Assembly (NCBI RefSeq): GCF_014204915.1
Contig: NZ_JACHMH010000001.1
Coordinates: 4,861,501 to 4,925,500 of the forward strand
DNA length: 64,000 nt
DNA from: Crossiella cryophila
Lineage (GTDB): Bacteria; Actinomycetota; Actinomycetes; Mycobacteriales; Pseudonocardiaceae
Reading direction: 5' to 3'
Part shown: piece after piece, positions 37,001-44,071 of the stretch
Numbering within the stretch: position 1 is the first letter of the stretch
Layout: each line of letters starts with the position of its first letter
Program-made: the position numbers and the translations under genes
Notes under the pieces: model-generated
What the model saw: only the letters and a program-made list of their open reading frames with translations
Database searches by the model: none
What the model was told of the DNA's origin: nothing

Positions 37001-37360
37001 CGCGGCCACGTCACCGAGCCGCTGGCCTGGCTGGCGGCCCACCCAGTAGGCGTGCTGCATCAACGCCAGTGGGAACGGCGCGCTCTCGTCGATCTCGGCG
37101 AGCACCGGCGCGGCCACCACCGCGGGGGCCTCGGCCGCGGTGAGCAGGGCCTGCCAGGCGGCCGGTCGCGGATCGGCGACCAGGTCACCGAAAGCGATAC
37201 GCAGTCCGGCTTTCCGCCACGCTCCGGCCAGGCGCATCATGGTGATGGAGTCCAGGCCGAGTTCGATGAGGTTGTCCTCGGGGCCGATCTGCTGCTCGGG
37301 CAGGTCGAGGGTGCTCGCCAGCAGCTTGGTCAGCGCAGCGGGGTCGGTCGGGTGGAACAC
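31028..37360 (-). CDS. NRPS B: ArCP-Cy-A-PCP-Cy-A-PCP
   Basis: This 2,110-residue synthetase begins with a carrier domain (LGLDSITM, attachment Ser38), as in PchE and HMWP2 where it holds the aryl starter. Cy1 has DMVAAD (D217-D222). A1 is at about 520-990 with FDLSVYD. PCP2 has LGGDSLLA. Cy2 has DNLIAD (D1215-D1220). A2 is at about 1527-2013 with a Cys-type pocket (by-eye code D-L-Y-N-L-S-L-I-W), and PCP3 has LGGDSVRA. A1's pocket reads D-L-Y-N-I-G-L-I-H, part Cys-like and part Thr-like. No release domain is present. The C-terminus is acidic (EVEEGEI), a likely docking tail for NRPS A. The GTG at 37360 has AGAGAGGAAA just upstream and lies 17 bp after the P450 stop. Confidence 0.93.
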   Translation of the reverse strand: MFHPTDPAALTKLLASTLDLPEQQIGPEDNLIELGLDSITMMRLAGAWRKAGLRIAFGDLVADPRPAAWQALLTAAEAPAVVAAPVLAEIDESAPFPLALMQHAYWVGRQPGQRLGDVAAHFYHEFDGEGIDPERLESAVRQVIERHGMLRVRIGDDGTQHVGASRWPGLTVHRDPDLAALRERLSHRAMDIAAGEVFDVRLSLLPEGRTRVHVNLDMVAADALSLRVLLADLATAYAGNPLPPLAYSFPRYLADRQAEPTAADLAYWRDRLPELPGAPRLPTTGGGVPVVQRRHRWLDPAEVRALTTHAQRHGLTPAMALAAVFAETLTGWSADPRFLLNLPLFDREPLHPDVDALVGDFTSSVLLEWDGGLPGGFAERAARLQQRFHADVAHTAHSGVDVLRDLSRLHGEQVLAPVVYTSALGLGELFSHQVRDTFGEAAWIISQGPQVWLDAQVTELNDGLLVNWDIREDAFTPGVPEAMFTAYCGLLDRLLSTAEAWTTEVGPLLPAIQTEIRDRVNATDVPRQPQALHEQFFAQAKETPDAPALLCGQEVLSYGELATAALRVAGHLRAQGAAGLVAVSLPKGPEQVVAVLGVLAAGAAYLPLAVDAPPVRRERILRAAGVTHVVDSIEVTAEPLPEPVFADDLAYVIFTSGSTGEPKGVEISHAAAVNTIADLNARFKIGASDRTLALSALEFDLSVYDIFGPLSVGGAVVCVREQGHRDASAWVRELLQHNATVLNCVPALLDMVLTAADTALPLRTVILGGDWVTVDLPARLAALAPGARFAGLGGTTETAIHSTVCEVTAVDPQWTSVPYGTPLDNVRCRVVDALGRDCPDWVPGDLWIGGAGVALGYRNDPARSADRFVAHDGRRWYRTGDLARYRDGGVLEFLGRADHQVKLRGHRVELGEVEAALTDHPAVSAAVATVLDRRVLAAAVTGEVDETELLAFVTDRLPTAMVPGVLLTLPAFPLTTNGKVNRPALRTLLEERDAGSAQVITLPSTKTEVLVAQIWQELLGVSAVGREHDFFTLGGDSLLATRLIGKLRAEGLAGAALSDLFANPVLSAFATTLTAGEGGPAQLELVADPDHQFDPFQPTDVQRAYWLGRSTEFTLGGVGCHFYREYDVAELDLTRLEAAVNQLIARHGMLRAVFDDRGDQRVLPEVPHFTVEVAENPEQLREALSHHVFDPAEWPLFRIAVAPNGSSTRLAIGIDNLIADALSVLIVYTELAALHDHADTELPPIDLSFRDYVSSLPAEPAAASTAYWSTRLDTLPPGPALPLAIDPAEIAEPRFTRRATVLDPVRWQRVLQLSREYGSTPSSVLLTAFAEVLSAFSARPDLTLNLTLFDRREVHPHVARVLGDFTSLLLVGYQPQPGESWLDRVRAVQADLWRALDHREVSAIQVLRERSRRTGEAEVTMPVVFTSALGLPTAAPAGEGLLANPVWGVSQTPQVWLDHQVVERHGQDGIAVELNWDAVEDLFPAGLLDAMFESYLRLVDWLCTEDWTGPVPAALPAPQQETRSEVNATEEAQQETLLHNGFFTQAARRPDAVALIAGPDRVTYGDLADRALRVAGLLAEHGVTPGEPVVLHLPKGIDQIAAVLGVHAAGGAYVPVGVDQPAVRRDRIITTSGARLALTDDLARGLPGTVLTIADAHNHTPATQLSTVDGETLAYVIFTSGSTGEPKGVEITHRAAVNTVEDINTRFGVTAADRVLAVSALDFDLSVYDVFGLLSAGGALVLLGEEERRDARRWAQLVREHGVTVWNTVPTLLDMLLVVAENGLPPESLRLALVSGDWVGLDLPGRLAATAPAALLVALGGATEAAIWSNALEVREVDPAWRSVPYGYPLRNQRYRVVDAFGRDCPDWVPGELWIGGAGVALGYRGAPELTARSFVHTPDGRWYRTGDLGRYQPGGLLEFLGRTDQQIKVRGHRVELGEIEAVLGQHESVERAVVVQVRGRLCAAIVPTGKIGERTLLDWAAARLPGHMVPDSVTEFAEFPLSANGKVDRATIAARSGTRAETAQTPTGPVETAIAELWTRVLDVPRIGRQDSFFALGGDSVRAIRFIELARQELRRDIPLARFFAAPLLHLVAAAAVPAGAAEVEEGEI

Positions 37361-37377
37361 GGGGTTTCCTCTCTCGT

Positions 37378-38553
37378 TCACCAGGCCACCGGCAGCACGC
37401 GCGGACCGCGCAGGAACGCGGCGGGCTTCCAGCTGACCTCGCCTGCCAGGCGCAGGCCCGGCAGCGACCGGGTCAGCGCGCGCAGTGTTTCCTGGAGTTG
37501 CACGCGGGCCAGGGCGGCGCCAACGCAGTGGTGGCTGCCGTGCCCGAAGGCCAGGTGCTGCCGGGGCGGGCGGTTCAGGTCGAGTTCGTCGGGATCGGGG
37601 TAGCGCGCCGGGTCGTGGTTGGCGGCGCTGAGGGCCACCAGCACCGCCTCGCCGCGGCAGATGTGCTGGTCGCCGATGTCCAGGTCGGTGCGGGCGTAGC
37701 GGGGCATGGCCGCGGCCGAGGGCATGGCCACCACCCGCAGCAGTTCCTCCACCGCCTCGGCGATCGACTCCGGTTCGGCGCACAGCCGGGCGTAGGCGCC
37801 GGGGGTGGTGAGCAGGGTGTGCGCGAAGTTGGCCAGTTCGGTGGCGGTGGTCTCGTAACCGCCGAGCAGCAGCGCGATGCACAGCTGCACCAGCTCCACT
37901 TCGGACAGTCGCTCGCCGTCGGCGCCCGCCTCGGCCAGTGCGCTGAGCAGGTCATCGGCCGGGTCGGTGCGCCGCAGCGTGAGCAGCCCGCCCATATAGG
38001 CCATCAGCGCCCCGGTGGCCTGGCCGAACTGCTCGGGGGTGCTGCCACTGGTGGAGAGCACCACCTCGCTCCAGGCCCGGAACCGGTCCCGGTCGGCCAC
38101 CGGCACGCCGAGCAGCTCGCAGATCACCTGGATCGGCACCGGCAGCGCGACGTGCTCGACCAGGTCGGCCGGACCACCGTGTGCCCGCAACGCCTGTACC
38201 GCCTGCTCGGCCTGTGCGCGCACGAACGGCCGCAGGGCCTCGGCGCGCCTGCCGGTGAACGCCTGGGCGACCACCTTGCGCAGCCGGGTGTGCTCTGGCG
38301 GGTCCATGGCCACGATGCCGATCGGACTCACCGGCGTGGTGCGCGGCGCGTCCCGCCTGCTGGCCTCGGCGCGGCTGAACCGGGGATCGGCCAGCACCGC
38401 GCGGGCTTCCTCATGCCGGGTGACCAGCCAGGCCGGTTCACCGTAGGGCAGGCGCACCCTGGTCAGGCCGGGACACTGCCGGATCTCGGCATATTCCTGC
38501 GCCAGGGCAAGGCTTTCCGGGTGGTTGAACGGGTACGGTCGCTCCGCCGACAT
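37378..38553 (-). CDS. Cytochrome P450 (NRPS cluster, second copy)
   Basis: This 391-residue bacterial P450 has the I-helix motif LLGGYETTATEL, an ExxR (EELLR) and the heme loop FGHGSHHCVGAALAR. The Ala of the usual AGxxTT motif is replaced by Gly. The ATG shares one base with the stop of the upstream P450 (TGATG). It lies between the first cluster P450 and NRPS B and is clearly co-transcribed. It may hydroxylate, oxidise a thiazoline to a thiazole, or act on a PCP-bound residue; none can be chosen from the sequence. Confidence 0.93.
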   Translation of the reverse strand: MSAERPYPFNHPESLALAQEYAEIRQCPGLTRVRLPYGEPAWLVTRHEEARAVLADPRFSRAEASRRDAPRTTPVSPIGIVAMDPPEHTRLRKVVAQAFTGRRAEALRPFVRAQAEQAVQALRAHGGPADLVEHVALPVPIQVICELLGVPVADRDRFRAWSEVVLSTSGSTPEQFGQATGALMAYMGGLLTLRRTDPADDLLSALAEAGADGERLSEVELVQLCIALLLGGYETTATELANFAHTLLTTPGAYARLCAEPESIAEAVEELLRVVAMPSAAAMPRYARTDLDIGDQHICRGEAVLVALSAANHDPARYPDPDELDLNRPPRQHLAFGHGSHHCVGAALARVQLQETLRALTRSLPGLRLAGEVSWKPAAFLRGPRVLPVAW

Positions 38554-39755
38554 CAGCGCAGCCTCAGCGTCAGGGTCTCCAGGCCGTGCATGGCGGTGCT
38601 GTGCCGCCAGCGCAACTCGTCCACAGTGGACACCAGCTCGATCTCGGTGAAGCGGTCCAGCAGTCGGCCGAAGGCGATCTCGCCTTCCAGTCGGGCCAGT
38701 GGCGCGCCAACGCAGTAGTGCATGCCGTGCCCGAAGGCCAGGTGCCCGCCTGCCGCCCTGGTGATGTCCAGGCGGTCGGGTTCGGCGAAGCGGTCGCTGC
38801 GGTTGGCTGCCAGCCAGGACACCATCACGAAGTGCCCCTCGGGGATGCGCACGCCGCCGAGTTCGACGTCCTCGGTGGTGTAGCGCGGCGAGGACAGGTT
38901 GTTCGGGGTCTCATAGCGCAGGAACTCCTCGACCGCGTTGCGCAGCAGCGAGCGGTCCGCGCGCAGCAGGGCGAGCTGGTCGGGGTGGCGCAGCAGGGCG
39001 AGCATCCCGCTGGAGAGCAGGTTGACCGTGGTCTCGAAGCCGCCGGTGAGCAGCACGACGGCGGTGGCGATCAGCTCGCGGCGGGAGAGCCGGTCGCCGT
39101 CCTCGCTGACGTGCACCAGTTCCGAGAGCAGGTCCTCGGTCGGCCCGGCCCGTTTGGCCTCGACCAGGTCGCCGAGGTAGGCGGCCATCCGCATGGAGGC
39201 CGCGCCGATCTCCTCCGGGGTGGTGGCCGCGACCATGGTGCGTGACCAGTCCACGAAGTCATCGCGGTCGGCGAAGGGCACGCCGAGCAGTTCGCAGATG
39301 ACCTGGATCGGCAGCGGGTAGGCGAAATCGGCCAGGAACTCCACCGAGTCCTTGCCAGCCATGGCATCCAGGAGTTCGTCGGTGATCTGCTCGATGCGTT
39401 CGCGCATCGGCTCCACCGAGCGGGTGGTGAACGCCTTGGCCACCAGCTTGCGCAGCCGGGTGTGATCCGGCGGGTCCAGGTTGAGCAAGTTCATCACCAG
39501 GTCGTCGGAGAAGGAACTCTCCGCGTCCGGGCCGATCCGCAGCCGTTCCAGGCGGTCGTAGACGCGGTGGCTGCTGAACCGGGCGTCGGTCATCACCGCG
39601 CGGGCCTCGGCGTACCCGGTCACCAGCCACACCGGGAAACCGCCCGGCAGCACGGCGAATCGCACCGGGGTGGTCTCGCGCATGCCGGCGGCGACGGTGT
39701 GGGAGTCCTGGATGAACTCCTCGCCGAGCAGCAGGGCATCCCTCATGTCGAGCAT
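38553..39755 (-). CDS. Cytochrome P450 (NRPS cluster, first copy)
   Basis: This 400-residue P450 has the I-helix motif LLTGGFETTVNLL, ExxR (EEFLR), and heme loop FGHGMHYCVGAPLAR. The ATG has AGGAG 6 bp upstream and follows the AsnB stop by 10 bp. It is related to but clearly distinct from the next P450, so the pair probably does two successive or different oxidations. Known thiazoline siderophore clusters usually have at most one P450, so two are notable. No ferredoxin gene is nearby. Confidence 0.93.
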   Translation of the reverse strand: MLDMRDALLLGEEFIQDSHTVAAGMRETTPVRFAVLPGGFPVWLVTGYAEARAVMTDARFSSHRVYDRLERLRIGPDAESSFSDDLVMNLLNLDPPDHTRLRKLVAKAFTTRSVEPMRERIEQITDELLDAMAGKDSVEFLADFAYPLPIQVICELLGVPFADRDDFVDWSRTMVAATTPEEIGAASMRMAAYLGDLVEAKRAGPTEDLLSELVHVSEDGDRLSRRELIATAVVLLTGGFETTVNLLSSGMLALLRHPDQLALLRADRSLLRNAVEEFLRYETPNNLSSPRYTTEDVELGGVRIPEGHFVMVSWLAANRSDRFAEPDRLDITRAAGGHLAFGHGMHYCVGAPLARLEGEIAFGRLLDRFTEIELVSTVDELRWRHSTAMHGLETLTLRLR

Positions 39756-39765
39756 CGAGTTCTCC

Positions 39766-41607
39766 TCAGACCAGGTCTAGTTCGGGCCGGTACAGATCGG
39801 CCCAGTGGTGGAAGTCCAGGGCGCGTTCCACGCCGGTGCGCACGCCGCCGGTGACCGCCTCGGCCGCTCCGGTGGCGACCTGGTGCAGCCAGGCCCGGTC
39901 GAACACCGCGAACACCGGGCTGTCGGTCTCGGCGAGCACCTCGCGGGCCTGTTCCTGCAACGCGAGCGCGTAGCCGGTGTCCTGTGTGGACGGATACGGG
40001 CTCTTCACCCGCTCCACCACCGACCGCGGCAGCAGGTGGGCGACGGCCTGACGCAGCAGGCCCTTCTCCCGGCCGTCCGCGGTCTTGAGCGACCAGGGCG
40101 TGTTGTAGACGTACTCGACCAGCCGGTGATCGGCGAAAGGCACCCGGACTTCCAGGCCCACGGCCATGGACATCCGGTCCTTGCGGTCCAGCATGGCCCG
40201 GACCAGGCGGGTGATGTGCAGGTGGCTGCTGGTGCGCATCCGGCGGGCGAAGGCGTCCTCGCCGTCGAGGTGTTCGACCTTGGCCACCGCGGTGGCGTAC
40301 TCGTCGGCGACGTAACCGCCGATGTCCAGTGCTGCCCGCAGTTCCGGGCGCAGCGGGGTGGTGCGGTCGGCGGTGTAGGTGTTCTGGAAGGCCAGCCACG
40401 GGAAGGTGTCGGCGTCGCGGGCGGCCGGGTGGTGGAACCAGGCGTAGCCGCCGAACAGTTCGTCGGCGAACTCACCGGAGAGCGCGACCGTGGATTCCCG
40501 GCGGATGGCCCGGAACAGCAACAGCATCGAGCTGTCGATGTCGCCGAGGCCGATCGGCATGTCCCTGGCCGCGACCACCGCCCGGCGCAGGGCCGGGTCC
40601 ATCAGCGCCCGCGAGTCGAGCACCACGTTCTGGTGTTCGGTGCCCACGTGCGCGGAAACCTCGCGCACGAACGGGGAATCCGGGGTCTCGCGCAGTTCGT
40701 CGGGGCGGAAGTTCTCCTCGTACCCGGCGAAGTCCACCGCGAAGGAGCGCAGTTTCTCCCCCGACGCGCTGAGTTCGTTCGCGGCCAGTGCGGTGACCGC
40801 GCAGGAGTCCAGGCCGCCGGAGAGCAGCACGCAGCGCGGCACGTCGGCGACCACCTGGCGAGCCACCACATCGGTGAGCAGCTCGCTGACCCTGGCGACG
40901 CTGGTCCGCGGATCGTCGGTGTGCTCGAGGGTTTCCAGCCGCCAGTAGGTGCGCTCACGCAGACCGGCGGCGTCCACGGTGACCACGGTGCCCGGTTCGA
41001 CCTCGTGCAGATCGCGCCACAGCGCCCAGCCGGGGGCCTTGGTGAAGCCGACCAGCTCACGCAGGCAGCCGGTGTCCACCCGCCTGCGGAAGCGCGGATT
41101 GGCCAGCACCGCCTTGGGTTCGGAGCCGAACAGCACACCGTCGGGGGTGCGGTGCAGGTACAGCGGTTTGACGCCCATCCGGTCCCGGATCAGCACCAGC
41201 TTCTGCTCGCGGCCGTCCCAGATGGCGAAGGCGTACATGCCGTTGAGGCGTTCGGCGAGCTGCTCGCCCCATTCCAGGTAGCCGCGCAGCACCACCTCGG
41301 TGTCGCTGCCGGTGCGGAAGTGGTGGCCGAGGCCGGTGAGCTGGGTGCGCAGTTCGGTGAAGTTGTAGACCTCGCCGGAGTAGACCAGCACGACCGGTCC
41401 GGCCGGGGTGTCCGCGCGCATGGGCTGGCGGCCGCCGGGCAGGTCGATCACGGCCAGCCGCCGGTGTCCCAGGGCCACGTGCCGGTCCAGCCACACGCCG
41501 CTCTCGTCCGGGCCGCGCTCGGCCATGGTGGCGGTCATCGCCTCGACGATCGGCCGCTGGGTGGTCAGGTCGGCCTCGAAGGCGACCCAGCCGGTGATGC
41601 CGCACAT
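39766..41607 (-). CDS. Asparagine synthetase (glutamine-hydrolysing)-like amidotransferase
   Basis: This 613-residue protein has the class II glutaminase nucleophile Cys2 (MCGITGW), RLAVIDLPGG and SGEVYNF, where AsnB usually has NGE. The synthetase domain has the PP-loop LLSGGLDSCAV and the later SGEFADELFGGY segment. Length equals typical AsnB. In secondary-metabolite clusters such enzymes amidate carboxylates of precursors or products, or have become cyclising synthetases. It starts 1 bp after the tandem methyltransferase stop. Here it may convert a terminal carboxylate to an amide, or supply an amide-bearing building block; primary asparagine supply is less likely in this setting. Confidence 0.9.
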   Translation of the reverse strand: MCGITGWVAFEADLTTQRPIVEAMTATMAERGPDESGVWLDRHVALGHRRLAVIDLPGGRQPMRADTPAGPVVLVYSGEVYNFTELRTQLTGLGHHFRTGSDTEVVLRGYLEWGEQLAERLNGMYAFAIWDGREQKLVLIRDRMGVKPLYLHRTPDGVLFGSEPKAVLANPRFRRRVDTGCLRELVGFTKAPGWALWRDLHEVEPGTVVTVDAAGLRERTYWRLETLEHTDDPRTSVARVSELLTDVVARQVVADVPRCVLLSGGLDSCAVTALAANELSASGEKLRSFAVDFAGYEENFRPDELRETPDSPFVREVSAHVGTEHQNVVLDSRALMDPALRRAVVAARDMPIGLGDIDSSMLLLFRAIRRESTVALSGEFADELFGGYAWFHHPAARDADTFPWLAFQNTYTADRTTPLRPELRAALDIGGYVADEYATAVAKVEHLDGEDAFARRMRTSSHLHITRLVRAMLDRKDRMSMAVGLEVRVPFADHRLVEYVYNTPWSLKTADGREKGLLRQAVAHLLPRSVVERVKSPYPSTQDTGYALALQEQAREVLAETDSPVFAVFDRAWLHQVATGAAEAVTGGVRTGVERALDFHHWADLYRPELDLV

Positions 41608-41608
41608 A

Positions 41609-44071
41609 TCAGGTCCTCTCGGGGGTGCGGGTCAGGAAGACGCGGTGCCCCAGGCGGGTCAGCGGGTGTCCGGCGGCGGGCAGCACGGGTTCGACGTGCA
41701 GGCCCGCGCCGGTGAGCACGGCCAGCCACTGGTCAAGGGACAGGAACGTGGCGCCGGTCTCGGCGCGCGCGTCCTTGGCCTGGGCCATCAGGAACCCTTG
41801 GGAGGTCATCACCCAGTGCTCCTCGGCGGTGGGTTCGGTGAGCACCAGCCAGCCGCCGGGCACCAGCAGTTCGGTGAGCCACCGCACCGAGGTGTCGGTG
41901 TCGGCGGCGGCGTTGAGCACCCCGCCCGCGAGGACCACGTCGAACTGGCCGGGCGCCATGCCCTGGGCCGAAGGGGCGGTGTCGATGTCGTACCGGCCGT
42001 AGCGGATTCCGTCGCCGAACTGGGTGCGGGCCTGTTCCAGGAAGTAGCGGGAGACGTCGGTGAACAGGTAGTCGACGTCCTGGCCGTGCAGGGCGGGCAG
42101 GACGGCCTCGGTGGTGCCGCCGGTGCCCGCGCCGACCTCCAGCACCCGCAATCGGCCCGGGGCGGACCCGGCCACGGCACGCAGCAGTCCGGCGACCGCG
42201 GCCCGCTGGTAGCGCGCGGTGACGCTTTCCCGGTACAGCGCGGCGGCGACCTCGGTGCGGCCCTCCGGGAACAGCAGGTGCACGGCCTGTTCGGTGCCGC
42301 ACAACAGTTCGGGCAGCAGTTCGGCGCTGCGCCGCACGTAGGCCACGGTGTGTGCGGAGCCGAGGGTGGCCGCCCACGCGGCGGCGTGGCGGTCCCAGTC
42401 GGCGGTGAGGTCGGCACCGGCGTCCACTGTGGACGAGTAGTGGCCGTTGTCCAGTGCCAGCAGGCCTTCCCGGGTGAGCACGGCCAGCCAGCGCCGGACC
42501 AGGGAGTGGAACTCGGGCAGCACGTTGGCGTTGTCCAGGATCTGGGCCTCGGTGTGCGCTGAGCCGGCGGTGAGGCTGCCGGTGCGGTGCAGGGCGGCGA
42601 GCATGGCGCGCAGGCAGAGCGCGCTCACCGCGTCGGAGACCTCGGCCGCGGCCGTGACATCCAGGTCGGTCACGGCACTTTCCGCTTCGGCTTCGGCGGC
42701 CGCGACCGGGTCCACCGCCGGGGTTGCCGGGTGCACCACGTGCACCTCGGGACCGAGGTCGGCCAGTGCCTCCGGGTGGCGGACCTCGCCAACGCAGACC
42801 ACCCGGGCCAGGTCGGCCAGGTCGGTCAGGTCGGCCGCGGGATCGGCGGCGAGGGCGTCGGCCAGTGTGCCGGGCAGGACGGCGGTGCGGGCGCCACTGC
42901 GTTCCAGGAAGGCCAGCACCACGGCGGGCCGGGTGTCCTCGGGTCCGATGAGGACGGTGCCGCCCGCCGCGCGCACCGCTTGCGCGGCAACGCCGTTGGG
43001 CAGCAGCACCGCGGTGCGTGCCGGGTCCGGTCCGAGGGCACGCAGCAGGTCGTCGATCTCGTTGGCCCGGGGTGCGGCCACGGCGTGGAAGAGCCGTTGC
43101 CCGCCGGGGATGTCCGGCTGGGTCACGGTCGCCGGGATGAATCCGGCCGCGATCAGTTCCTCCCGCCAGTGCTCGGCGGGCGGGAAGAGTTCCGCGCCGC
43201 GCCGGTCGCCGCTGCCCGGGGCGGGATCGCCGTCCTGGGCGGAGAGCAGGAAGTGCATGGAGGTCAGCACCGCGTGGTTGTCCCTGGTGCAGTCGGTGAA
43301 GACCAGGGTGCCGCCGGGGGCCAGCACCTCGCGCAGTTCGCGCAGGGTGCAGGCGAGGTCGACGGCGTTGTGCAGCACGTTGCCCGCCACCACCACGTCC
43401 GCGCTGCCCGGGGCGAAACCCTGTGCGGCGAGGTCGCGGTTGAGGTCGAGGCGGGCGGTGCGCACGTCGAGGCGTCCGGCCGCGGCCACGGTGAACAGGG
43501 TGGACCGGTCGGTGAACAGGTAGTCCACCTCGACTCCGGCCAGTGCGGCGAGCACGGCCTCGGTGGTGCCCGCCGCGCCGCCGCCGACCTCGAGTACCCG
43601 CAACGGTTCCGGGCCGGCGGCCGCGCGGACCAGGTCGGCGCAGGCGGTGTTGAGCGCCTTGGTGGCGTGGTTGTCCTGGTAGGCGGCCAGCGCGGCGAGG
43701 TGGTCGCCGTCGGCGAAGAGCAGGTCCTGCACCGCGATCTCACCGCGCAGCAGCTGGGGCAGCGAGGCGAGCGCGGCGCAGTGGAAGGCCGCCATCCGTT
43801 GCGGGAAGCCGAGTTGGGCGTAGGCGGCGTCGAGTCCGTCGGTACGTGCCGAGGCTGCGGGCACGCAGCGCAGCCGGTCGCCGTCGGCGGTCAGCAGACC
43901 GGCGCCGGTGAGGGCGACCAGCCAGCGGTCGAACAGCCCGCGGTGCCGGGGCGCCACCCGCAGGGTCGCGGCGAGTTCGGCGGCGGTACCTTCGCCCGCG
44001 CCCGCGACGATCTCGGCCATGGCGGCCAGCCCGATGTCCTCCAGGCGCCGCATGGCTTCCGGGCCGGTCAC
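41609..44071 (-). CDS. Stand-alone tandem SAM methyltransferase with internal degenerate A-like region
   Basis: This 820-residue protein contains two methyltransferase modules of the type normally inserted in NRPS adenylation domains. Module 1 has motif I LEVGGGAAGT (159-168), which is degenerate. Module 2 has LEVGAGTGGT (about 644-653). Each is preceded by a helical domain like that in NRPS A (for example LVRRWLAVLTREGLLAL). Between them, about 345-500, TAVLLPNGVAAQAV and ARTAVLPGTL resemble a worn adenylation N-terminal subdomain. It has no carrier domain. It probably methylates PCP-bound thiazoline/oxazoline carbons in trans. The GTG start overlaps the reductase stop by 4 bp. I know of no characterised protein with this layout. 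Confidence 0.82.
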   Translation of the reverse strand: MTGPEAMRRLEDIGLAAMAEIVAGAGEGTAAELAATLRVAPRHRGLFDRWLVALTGAGLLTADGDRLRCVPAASARTDGLDAAYAQLGFPQRMAAFHCAALASLPQLLRGEIAVQDLLFADGDHLAALAAYQDNHATKALNTACADLVRAAAGPEPLRVLEVGGGAAGTTEAVLAALAGVEVDYLFTDRSTLFTVAAAGRLDVRTARLDLNRDLAAQGFAPGSADVVVAGNVLHNAVDLACTLRELREVLAPGGTLVFTDCTRDNHAVLTSMHFLLSAQDGDPAPGSGDRRGAELFPPAEHWREELIAAGFIPATVTQPDIPGGQRLFHAVAAPRANEIDDLLRALGPDPARTAVLLPNGVAAQAVRAAGGTVLIGPEDTRPAVVLAFLERSGARTAVLPGTLADALAADPAADLTDLADLARVVCVGEVRHPEALADLGPEVHVVHPATPAVDPVAAAEAEAESAVTDLDVTAAAEVSDAVSALCLRAMLAALHRTGSLTAGSAHTEAQILDNANVLPEFHSLVRRWLAVLTREGLLALDNGHYSSTVDAGADLTADWDRHAAAWAATLGSAHTVAYVRRSAELLPELLCGTEQAVHLLFPEGRTEVAAALYRESVTARYQRAAVAGLLRAVAGSAPGRLRVLEVGAGTGGTTEAVLPALHGQDVDYLFTDVSRYFLEQARTQFGDGIRYGRYDIDTAPSAQGMAPGQFDVVLAGGVLNAAADTDTSVRWLTELLVPGGWLVLTEPTAEEHWVMTSQGFLMAQAKDARAETGATFLSLDQWLAVLTGAGLHVEPVLPAAGHPLTRLGHRVFLTRTPERT

